DNA of 29,257 nucleotides from an uncultured Austwickia sp. (lineage in GTDB: Bacteria > Actinomycetota > Actinomycetes > Actinomycetales > Dermatophilaceae). Positions 23,445-29,257 of this stretch are shown piece by piece; the stretch's first letter is position 1, and every line of letters starts with the position of its first letter. Location of the stretch: contig CAKUSI010000011.1 of NCBI GenBank assembly GCA_934678955.1, positions 1-29,257 of the forward strand. The letters run 5' to 3'. Position numbers and translations under genes: made by a program. Under the pieces are notes generated by a model. That model was not told where the DNA came from, ran no database searches, and worked only from the letters and a program-made list of their open reading frames with translations.

Positions 23445-23450
23445 AGCCTA
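23445..23450 (-). promoter_or_regulatory. Likely -10 box of the pup-pafA operon
   Basis: TAGGCT on the minus strand, 30 bases upstream of the pup ATG, would start transcription near 23438 with a short leader containing the GGAGGAG ribosome site. The -35 region is poor (AAGACC). Confidence 0.45.
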
Positions 23451-23510
23451 GTCTTCGGCGGCCCCGGGGTCTTGCGGCTGCCGCGGTCGGGGGGCTGGCG
23501 TGGGACGGAG

Positions 23511-23630
23511 GCCGCCCGTGGGCGGGAACGGTACGCGGCCAGCTGGGGTTTTGTGTACGGGTGCCGCCCGTGGGCGGGAACGGTACGGGGGAGCTGGGGT
23601 TTTGCGTACGGGTGCCGCCCGTGGGCGGGA
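23511..23630. repeat. Tandem palindromic repeat (REP-like), 2.3 copies of a ~52-bp unit
   Basis: Unit one (23511-23562) and unit two (23563-23613) differ only around a five-base stretch and at one further base; a partial third copy is at 23614-23630. Each begins with the palindrome CCGCCCGTGGGCGG (23512, 23564 and 23615), which can form a tight hairpin, followed by GAACGGTACG and a GGGGTTTTG run. It fills most of the gap between the hydrolase stop and pup. Such palindromic units often belong to dispersed REP families; whether that is so here needs the full genome. Confidence 0.9.
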
Positions 23631-23640
23631 GCTGCCCTGC

Positions 23641-24501
23641 TCAGCCGCCGACGTCTGCGGTGTGCGCGAGGATCGTTTCGGTGAGCGGGCCGAGGATCGC
23701 CGAGCCCAACGCATGCCCCATGCCGGGGATCGTCACGAGTCGAGCGCCGGGGATGGCTGCGGCGATCCGAGCGGCGGCGGGCGGCGGGTTGATCGGATCG
23801 GCCGGGGCCTCGATGACGAGCGTGGGCGTGGCCACCGCCGCCAGCTCGGCGCCCCGGTCCAACCCGTTCTGGTCGGCGCGGGCGTGCGCGGCCGGGGAGC
23901 CGTGTCGCCCGGTGTGGTCGATGACCTGTCGCTCCAACCGGCGGTATTCGTCGGCGTCGAACGGCAACTCGTTGCCGTTGAGGAGGCGCCAGTGCTCGAC
24001 CCGGAACTCGAGCTCGGCGTCCGGGTCGCGCGCGTCGCCGAGCCGTTCCCATACGGCCAGGAGTCGCGGGTCGATGTCGGCGAACGGCGGCGGCGCGCCT
24101 TCCGGCCCCGCTCCTTCGAGGACGGCGGTGCAGAACAGGGTCGCCGACAGGAGCCGCTGCGGAGCGTCGAGGAGGAGCAGTTGCACGAGGGTGCCGCCCA
24201 TGGACATGCCGACCACGTGGGCGCGTTCGATGCGCAGCCCGTCGAGCACCGCGAGGGCGTCGCGCGCCAGGTCGGCCACGGAGTACGGCCGGGCGTCGAA
24301 GGCCCAGGTCGACCGGCCGGTGTCACGGTGGTCGTAGCGCACCACAAGGTGGCGCTCCCCGAGGCGGGCGACGAGATCGTCCGGCCAGGTGACACCCGAG
24401 GCGTTCGCGCCCATCACCAGCAGCAGCGGCGATCCGTCGGGCCGACCGGAGCACTCGACCCACAGGCTGGTCTCGGTGTCGACCTCCACGAAGCGTTCCA
24501 C
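23641..24501 (-). CDS. Alpha/beta hydrolase, RdmC-like
   Basis: A 286-residue alpha/beta hydrolase. The nucleophile elbow GMSMGG places the catalytic serine at residue 100, the oxyanion/early loop reads VMGANASG, the segment YDHRDTGRST is typical of the aclacinomycin methylesterase (RdmC)-like group, a late acid is in IEAPADPINPP, and the catalytic histidine is in IPGMGHALG. Substrate is unknown; the group includes esterases and epoxide or haloalkane hydrolases. The GTG at 24501 is chosen because GGGAG lies about nine bases before it and upstream sequence is unlike the family. It sits between dop and pup, where no gene is usual, divergent from the toxin-antitoxin genes. Confidence 0.88.
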   Translation of the reverse strand: MERFVEVDTETSLWVECSGRPDGSPLLLVMGANASGVTWPDDLVARLGERHLVVRYDHRDTGRSTWAFDARPYSVADLARDALAVLDGLRIERAHVVGMSMGGTLVQLLLLDAPQRLLSATLFCTAVLEGAGPEGAPPPFADIDPRLLAVWERLGDARDPDAELEFRVEHWRLLNGNELPFDADEYRRLERQVIDHTGRHGSPAAHARADQNGLDRGAELAAVATPTLVIEAPADPINPPPAAARIAAAIPGARLVTIPGMGHALGSAILGPLTETILAHTADVGG

Positions 24502-24583
24502 CGCGACATTCTCCCTCGCCGGTCCATCGACCGGCCTCTGCGGTGTCAGCAACGCGCTCCGCGGCAACTGGGCGGCACGGGCG

Positions 24584-24644
24584 TTGACGAGCCGGAGCAA
24601 GCCCTCATAATGGCCATAGTGCCGGGTATCAATTGTGGCCACAA
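24584..24644 (+). promoter_or_regulatory. Promoter and twin operator palindromes of the vapBC-type module
   Basis: A good promoter is seen: -35 TTGACG (24584-24589), 16 bases, -10 CATAAT (24606-24611). Two GGCC-centred palindromes follow: ATGGCCAT (24610-24617), overlapping the end of the -10, and TTGTGGCCACAA (24633-24644), just before the AAGGAG ribosome site. Their centres are 25 bases apart. Antitoxin or toxin-antitoxin complex bound here would shut off the promoter. Confidence 0.65.
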
Positions 24645-24654
24645 GGAGACCGTG

Positions 24655-24909
24655 ATGGACGTCGGCGTGCGAGAGTTGCGAGACGGCTTGAGCCGACACT
24701 TGGCGGCTGTCCGGGAAGGCCACACGATCACCGTGACCGACCACGGACGCCCCGTCGCACGCATCATCCCGGTCGGCGCGCCCACGAAGCTGGAGCAGCT
24801 GATCGCCGAGGGCAAGGTGACTCCAGCGAGCCGACGGAAGGGGCCGCGCCCCGCGCCGATCAAGACGACTGCCGTGGTGAGCGATCTCGTGGACGAACAG
24901 CGACGGTGA
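24655..24909 (+). CDS. vapB: Phd/YefM-type antitoxin of a VapC toxin
   Basis: An 84-residue antitoxin. The N-terminal half has the Phd/YefM DNA-binding fold: VGVRELRDGLSRHLAAVREG, then TITVTDHGRPVARIIPVG. The C-terminal half is a charged tail that would hold the toxin. AAGGAG lies upstream of the ATG at 24655. The stop overlaps the toxin GTG by four bases (GTGA). The symbol follows the toxin partner; structurally it is Phd-like rather than AbrB- or RHH-like. Confidence 0.9.
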   Translation: MDVGVRELRDGLSRHLAAVREGHTITVTDHGRPVARIIPVGAPTKLEQLIAEGKVTPASRRKGPRPAPIKTTAVVSDLVDEQRR

Positions 24910-25331
24910 ACGTCTATTTCGACACGTCGGCGCTCGTACCACTCCTGATCGATGAACCGACCTCGTCGAACTGCGGTGAACTCTGGGATGGTGCCGACAA
25001 CGTCATCTGCACCCGGTGGGGCTATGTCGAGGCGGTTGCGGCGATCGCGATGGCTGAACGCTTGAACCGAGTGTCCGCCACCGAATCCGCCAACGGCCGA
25101 CGCGTCCTGGATGAGCTCTGGCCGGCGATTGACATCATCGAACTCCGTCATGAGCTGATGATCGTTGCAAGCAGGCTAGCGGTCCGTCATGGCCTGCGCG
25201 GCTACGACGCCACCCACTGCGCCGCCGCGCTCGAAGCGAATGACGCCTACCTCGTTGCCGCATCGGGCGACAAGCGCCTGCTCGCCGCCTGGCGAACCGA
25301 GGGGATCGCGGTCCGCGACATCTCTGAATGA
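24906..25331 (+). CDS. vapC: VapC-family PIN-domain ribonuclease toxin
   Basis: A 141-residue PIN-domain toxin. The four acidic active-site residues are in place: Asp6 (YFDTSAL), Glu42 (YVEAV), Asp101 (GYDATHCAAAL) and Asp122 (ASGDKRLLAAW). Such toxins cleave tRNA or rRNA when freed from antitoxin. GTG start overlapping the antitoxin stop. It converges on dop with only 22 bases between stops. Active site and length look intact. Confidence 0.92.
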   Translation: MNVYFDTSALVPLLIDEPTSSNCGELWDGADNVICTRWGYVEAVAAIAMAERLNRVSATESANGRRVLDELWPAIDIIELRHELMIVASRLAVRHGLRGYDATHCAAALEANDAYLVAASGDKRLLAAWRTEGIAVRDISE

Positions 25332-25353
25332 CCTCGGACCCTGACGGGGTGAG

Positions 25354-26910
25354 TCACTCCCACTCGGCCAGGAGCGCGGTGGCGTCCGTGCAGCGGTCCA
25401 GCAGCGCCTCGCACCGCGCCCGGGTGCCGTCCAGGGGGTCCATCGTGAGCAGCCGGCGGCCGGGCTGTTCGCGGTCCCCCTCGAAGACCAGCGAGTCCCA
25501 CGAGGCGGAGGTCAGCCGCGCGCCGTAGCGGCGCACGCACTCCCCGCGGAACCAGGCCCGCGTGTCGTCCGGCGGGGTGCTCACCGCGGACTCGACGTCC
25601 GGCGCGGGGATCAGCCGCTCCAGGGCGCCCCGGTCCTCCAGCCGTCGGGCCAGGCCCTTGCCGGGGCGCACGTCCGACCACTGCAGGTCGATCGCGACCA
25701 GGCGTGGGTCGCCCCAGGCCAGGCCGTCGCGCTGCCGATACCCCTCCAGCAGCGCCAGCTTCGCCACCCAATCGATGTGGGTGCGCGCGCTCATCAGGTC
25801 GGTGCCGAGCCGGGTCATCAGGTCCTCCCAGCGGTCCAGCACCTCGACGGTGTCCTCGTCAAGGCCCTCCCCGGTGCGCTCCAGGTAAGCCTGGACGAGC
25901 TCGTAGTAGCCCCAGAGCAGCTCCAGCCCCGTGACGCGACGGTGCTCGACCGTCTCGACGGTGGCGGTGAGCGTCGGGTCGTGGCTCAGCGCGTGCATCG
26001 CCGCGAGGGGGTCGAGCAGGCGCAGGTGGCCGCCGCCGAACTCATCGAGGCCACCTGCTTCGATCAGGCCGAGCACGAGGCTGGTCGAGCCCATCCGGAC
26101 CAGCCCGGCCACGTCGGCGAACGTCGCGTCCCCGACGATCACGTGCAGCCGGCGGTGCTTCGCCCGGTGGGCGTGCGGCTCGTCGCGGGTGTTGATGATG
26201 GGCCGGCGCACGGTCGTCTCCAGGCCGACCAGGGTCTCGAAGAAGTCGGCGCGCGAGCTGATCTGGTAGCCCGGAGCCTCGCTGAACTGCCCGATCCCCA
26301 CCCGGCCCGCGCCGCACAGCAGCGGGCGCGCCACGAAGAAGCCCGTGAGATCGTTCACCACCCGCGAGAACGGGGTGGCGCGCGAGAGCAGGTAGTTCTC
26401 GTGGAAGCCGTACGAGGAGCCCTTGCCGTCGGTGTTGTTCTTGTAGAGCGCAACAGCCGGACCGTGCCGCGGATCGAACTCCGGCGTCCCCGGCGGCGGG
26501 TCGATGCCGATCACCTCCGCTGCCCGCGCCATAATCAACTCCCCCGCCCGATCCCAACGGACCGCGTCCCGGGGCGAGAGGGTCTCGGGGGCCGAGTACT
26601 CGGGGTGGGCGTGGTCCACGTAGAGCCGGGCCCCGTTGCTCAGCACCACGTTGGACACCGTCGGGTCGGCGCCCCACTCGTCGGTGAGCTGGCTGGGGTC
26701 GGCCTGGGCCCGGTCCATCCGCCAGCCGCGCACGTCGTCCAGCGGGGACTCGTCGAGGTAGTCCCACCGGTGCGAGACGTGCCGTTGACCAAGCGATTCC
26801 GCATACCCGCGCACGACCCGCCCGGACAACACCATCGGGTTCTCCTTCGGGTGGCCCGGCACCAGGACCCCGTACTCGGTCTCGGTTCCCATCACCCGAC
26901 GCGCGCTCAT
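25354..26910 (-). CDS. dop: Deamidase/depupylase of Pup, Dop
   Basis: A 518-residue protein of the carboxylate-amine ligase-like family. It converts the C-terminal Gln of Pup to Glu and removes Pup from substrates. It shows ETEYG at residues 10-14, the longer N-terminal insertion (about residues 38-80, with the Dop loop) that distinguishes Dop from PafA, and the catalytic Asp99 in LYVDHAHPEYS (PafA has LDVGNHPEYA). Later motifs are ALYKNNTDGKG and INTRDEPHAH. ATG at 26910 is preferred with GGTGGG before it; a GTG nine bases upstream is also possible. It is separated from pup by the hydrolase and toxin-antitoxin genes, and no mpa/arc gene lies upstream in the window. Confidence 0.95.
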   Translation of the reverse strand: MSARRVMGTETEYGVLVPGHPKENPMVLSGRVVRGYAESLGQRHVSHRWDYLDESPLDDVRGWRMDRAQADPSQLTDEWGADPTVSNVVLSNGARLYVDHAHPEYSAPETLSPRDAVRWDRAGELIMARAAEVIGIDPPPGTPEFDPRHGPAVALYKNNTDGKGSSYGFHENYLLSRATPFSRVVNDLTGFFVARPLLCGAGRVGIGQFSEAPGYQISSRADFFETLVGLETTVRRPIINTRDEPHAHRAKHRRLHVIVGDATFADVAGLVRMGSTSLVLGLIEAGGLDEFGGGHLRLLDPLAAMHALSHDPTLTATVETVEHRRVTGLELLWGYYELVQAYLERTGEGLDEDTVEVLDRWEDLMTRLGTDLMSARTHIDWVAKLALLEGYRQRDGLAWGDPRLVAIDLQWSDVRPGKGLARRLEDRGALERLIPAPDVESAVSTPPDDTRAWFRGECVRRYGARLTSASWDSLVFEGDREQPGRRLLTMDPLDGTRARCEALLDRCTDATALLAEWE

Positions 26911-26948
26911 GGAGCCCACCGTACGGGGGCCGCGCCTACAGTGGCCTG

Positions 26949-27716
26949 GTGATCGACCAGACCCCGCACCCCATCGAGACCCGCTGGTCCGCCGCGGTGG
27001 CGGCCGGACGGGCGGTGAGCGCGATCCCGGCCGACGCGTCCGCCTCCCACACCGCCGATTCCGGTGATGACCCCGCCGCCGACTACGCCCGGACGATGAT
27101 GGAGCGCCGCGCCGCCGCCAAGGCCGCGGGGCAGGATCCCGACGGCGAGGCTCACCTCGTCCACTCCCTCGTCGAGCCCGGGGCGCGGATCCTCGACGCG
27201 GGCTGCGGGACAGGCCGCGTCGCGCTCGCCCTGGCCGAGCTGGGACACGCCGTGGTGGGTGTGGACGCGGACCTGGGGATGCTGCGGGTCGCGGCGGAGC
27301 TCGCCCCGAAGGTCCCCTTCTGGCTGTCCGACCTCGCGGACCTGGACATCCCGCAGGCGATCATCGGGGGAGGCTTCGACGCGGCGGTCCTCGCCGGCAA
27401 CGTGGTCCCCTACCTCGCGGAGGGCTCCCTGCCCGCGGTGGCCGGGCAACTGGCGTCCGTGCTGCGCCGGGGCGGACTGGTCGTCGCCGGCTTCGGCCTG
27501 CACGCCAGCCATCTCCCGGTCGGGCTGCCGGTGACGACGGTGGCCGAATACGACGACGCATGCGCCGCGGCGGGTCTTGAACCGGTGGTCCGGTACGCGG
27601 GCTGGTCGAGGGAGGACTGGCACGACGACAGCCCGTATGTGGTCGCGGTGCACGCGCGACCGGAGGCGCCGCGTCGCTCCCGCGGCGGGTGGCGCGGACT
27701 CTTCGGACGCGGTTAG
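26949..27716 (+). CDS. Class I SAM-dependent methyltransferase
   Basis: A 255-residue protein with a Rossmann-type methyltransferase core. Motif I is ILDAGCGTGRVALAL near residue 78, followed by the acidic end of strand two (VVGVDADLGML), a motif IV-like FDAAVLAGNVVPYL and LRRGGLVVAGF. An Ala-rich 60-residue N-terminus and a short basic C-terminal tail flank it. Substrate unknown. It begins with GTG; TACAGT (26937-26942) seven bases before suggests a leaderless message. It is divergent from dop, 38 bases apart, and its stop overlaps that of the convergent TetR gene. Confidence 0.85.
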   Translation: MIDQTPHPIETRWSAAVAAGRAVSAIPADASASHTADSGDDPAADYARTMMERRAAAKAAGQDPDGEAHLVHSLVEPGARILDAGCGTGRVALALAELGHAVVGVDADLGMLRVAAELAPKVPFWLSDLADLDIPQAIIGGGFDAAVLAGNVVPYLAEGSLPAVAGQLASVLRRGGLVVAGFGLHASHLPVGLPVTTVAEYDDACAAAGLEPVVRYAGWSREDWHDDSPYVVAVHARPEAPRRSRGGWRGLFGRG

Positions 27717-28255
27717 CGGCCGTCGAGGGCGGCCTGGACCAGAGCCGCGTAGCGGTCGAGGAACGCCTGCTGCTCCGGCAGATCGGCGTGCTCGCGCAGG
27801 TGCAGCGCGCGCAGACCGACGGCCAGCCCGACGAGGGCGCAGGTCGCGGCATCGACGCGATCGCGGGGCGCGCTCTCGCCCAGGTGCTCCTCGCTGCTGC
27901 GGCGGACCAGGTCGGCGAACGCGCGGCGCTCCACCTCGACATCCGGAGACTGCCAGGCCAGGAAGACGCTCTGCGCCCAGGGGTCGCGCACCCCGTGACG
28001 CATCCGCTCGGCCACCTCGTGGACCAGGTGCTCGCCGAGCCGGTCGGGGGTGATCTCGCCGGAAGGAGCAGGCGGGCGCGGTTCGCGGGCTGCCGCGCCG
28101 TAGAGGGCGGCCTTCGACCCGAACAGCTTCATCACCAGCGCCGGTGAGACGTCCGCGGCGTCGGCGACGGACCGGACCGTGACGCCCCCGTACCCGTATT
28201 CGCAGAACAGCTCACCCGCCGCCTCGCGGATCCGCTCGCGCGTCGGCCCCGCCAT
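27713..28255 (-). CDS. TetR/AcrR-family transcriptional regulator
   Basis: A 180-residue regulator with the N-terminal TetR DNA-binding domain: RERIREAAGELFCEYGYGGV, VRSVADAADVSPALVMKLFG, SKAALYGA. The remaining helical domain would bind a ligand; its identity is unknown. A good AGGGAGG ribosome site is eight bases before the ATG at 28255. Its TAA overlaps the methyltransferase stop in opposite direction. No transporter is next to it, so the target is not obvious. Confidence 0.9.
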   Translation of the reverse strand: MAGPTRERIREAAGELFCEYGYGGVTVRSVADAADVSPALVMKLFGSKAALYGAAAREPRPPAPSGEITPDRLGEHLVHEVAERMRHGVRDPWAQSVFLAWQSPDVEVERRAFADLVRRSSEEHLGESAPRDRVDAATCALVGLAVGLRALHLREHADLPEQQAFLDRYAALVQAALDGR

Positions 28256-28295
28256 GATGTGTTCCTCCCTCAGACGGACCCACGAAAGTTTTTTC

Positions 28296-28309
28296 CCGGA
28301 GACTTCCGG
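28296..28309. promoter_or_regulatory. Short inverted repeat upstream of the TetR gene
   Basis: CCGGAGACTTCCGG has perfect 5-bp arms around four bases, 41 bases upstream of the tetR start and just beyond a run of six T. It may be the operator for self-repression, but it is shorter than most TetR sites. Confidence 0.3.
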
Positions 28310-28515
28310 TTGTGATCGACATGGTAGCTCCGGTTCGCCGTTCGGCGACCGGGGGGCCAGGCTTCGTGCGGTCGCCCGTCGCCGGTCGCCGGCCTGTCGG
28401 CTGGGATGCCAGGCGCGTCACGCGGGGCGCGCCCGCCGCGCCGTCCGGGGGCACTCACTATGTCGCGGATATGCTGACCGGGCACGCTCCTCCCCCGCAC
28501 CAGCAAGGACCCACC

Positions 28516-29257
28516 GTGCGCGACGTGATCGTCTTCTCCGGGACCGCCCACGAGCCGCTGGCCAAGCGCATCTGTCGCCACCTGGGGGTTCATCTGTCGG
28601 GATCGGAGATCAAGCGGTTCAGCAACGACTGCCTGCAGGCGCAGCTGCTGGCCAACTGCCGGCAGCGCGACGTCTACATCGTCCAGCCGCTCGTGCCTCC
28701 GACCCAGGACCACCTCGTCGAGCTCCTCATGATGATCGACGCCGCCCGCGGCGCGTCGGCAGCGCAGATCACGGCGGTCATCCCGCACTACGCCTACGCC
28801 CGCTCGGACAAGAAGGACGCCTCCCGGATCTCCCTCGGCGGGCGGCTGGTGGCCGACCTGCTGGTCACCGCGGGAGTGAACCGGGTCCTGACGATGGCGC
28901 TGCACGCCCCGCAGGTGCACGGCTTCTTCTCGGTGCCGGTCGACCACCTCACGGCGATCGGCGTGCTCGCCGATCACTTCCGCGACCGGGACCTCACCGA
29001 TCACGTCGTGGTGTCCCCCGACCTCGGCAACGCCAAGCAGGCCACGCTGTTCGCCCGGCTCCTCGGGCTGCCGGTCGCCGCGGGCAGCAAGCAGCGGTTC
29101 GCCGACGACCAGGTGGTGATCGACGCGATCGTGGGTGACGTGTCCGGCAAACCTGCCATCGTGCTGGACGACGAGATCGCGACCGGGGGCTCGATCCTGG
29201 AGCTGCTGGACAAGCTGGCGGAGCAAGGGTGCCCGTACGCGTACGTGGTCTGCACCC
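28516..29257 (+). CDS. prs: Ribose-phosphate pyrophosphokinase (PRPP synthetase), cut by window edge
   Basis: 247 codons are present; the usual length is about 310-320, so the C-terminus lies beyond the window. The enzyme makes phosphoribosyl pyrophosphate from ribose 5-phosphate and ATP for nucleotide, histidine and tryptophan synthesis. Visible motifs are FSGTAHEPLA, the catalytic-flap region YAYARSDKKD, LHAPQVHGFF, VVSPDLGNAKQ, and the PRPP-binding loop VLDDEIATGGSI, where most family members have VDDMIDTGGT. It starts with GTG at 28516 with AAGGAC eight bases upstream. The variant loop suggests a second-type paralogue common in actinobacteria rather than the main Prs; that is an inference. 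Confidence 0.88.
   Translation, partial: MRDVIVFSGTAHEPLAKRICRHLGVHLSGSEIKRFSNDCLQAQLLANCRQRDVYIVQPLVPPTQDHLVELLMMIDAARGASAAQITAVIPHYAYARSDKKDASRISLGGRLVADLLVTAGVNRVLTMALHAPQVHGFFSVPVDHLTAIGVLADHFRDRDLTDHVVVSPDLGNAKQATLFARLLGLPVAAGSKQRFADDQVVIDAIVGDVSGKPAIVLDDEIATGGSILELLDKLAEQGCPYAYVVCT

Noticed and set aside
23216..24052. A 278-codon minus-strand frame ending in the Pup C-terminus, suggesting an N-terminally extended Pup
   Set aside because: It runs antiparallel to nothing conserved, crosses the palindromic repeat and overlaps the hydrolase gene in another frame; its upstream part is Arg/Pro-rich with no family resemblance and Pup is always about 60-70 residues.

Overview
The window is high-GC DNA from an actinobacterium. 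Diagnostic genes are rbpA, the pupylation genes dop, pup and pafA, a fused pafBC, a helY-type helicase, polyprenol-phosphate-mannose synthase beside lnt, and a DUF222/13E12 HNH gene. The fused PafBC and the order pafA - FKBP - pafBC - tatA - tatC - helY suggest Micrococcales. That placement is an inference; no rRNA is present.

Layout. From 1 to 6.6 kb is an accessory-looking stretch: a DUF222 HNH gene cut by the left edge, a VOC protein, a MOSC protein, a YefM-YoeB toxin-antitoxin pair with a clear operator, a four-helix membrane protein, a short UvrA-like ATPase, a SRPBCC protein and a CsbD-like stress protein. From 7 to 12 kb are housekeeping genes: rbpA, ppm, lnt, ybaK and a 5'-3' exonuclease. 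From 11.8 to 14.3 kb is a DUF2871 membrane protein followed by a histidine kinase and response regulator in one operon. From 14.4 to 26.9 kb is a long minus-strand block with helY, tatC, tatA, pafBC, an FKBP lipoprotein, pafA, pup, an alpha/beta hydrolase and dop. A plus-strand Phd-VapC module lies between the hydrolase and dop. The right end has a methyltransferase, a TetR regulator and the start of a PRPP synthetase.

How the genes connect. Dop activates and removes Pup, PafA ligates it to proteins, and PafBC is the LexA-independent DNA-damage regulator usually encoded beside them. Here the block departs from the usual order. No prcB/prcA genes lie between pup and pafA, a hydrolase plus a toxin-antitoxin module separates dop from pup, a tandem palindromic repeat lies just upstream of pup, and pup itself is not readable in one frame: the only good ATG is +1 out of frame with the canonical C-terminus ending GGQ. 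This is either a sequence error, a disrupted gene or a translational frameshift, and is the most important thing to check.

Regulatory signals readable by eye include a SigB/SigF-type promoter before csbD, a SigH/SigR-type promoter before rbpA, a CRP/GlxR-like site near the VOC gene, a degenerate LexA box over the apparently leaderless HNH promoter, operators of both toxin-antitoxin modules, a start-codon hairpin on the DUF2871 operon and a 12-bp-stem structured element upstream of lnt.
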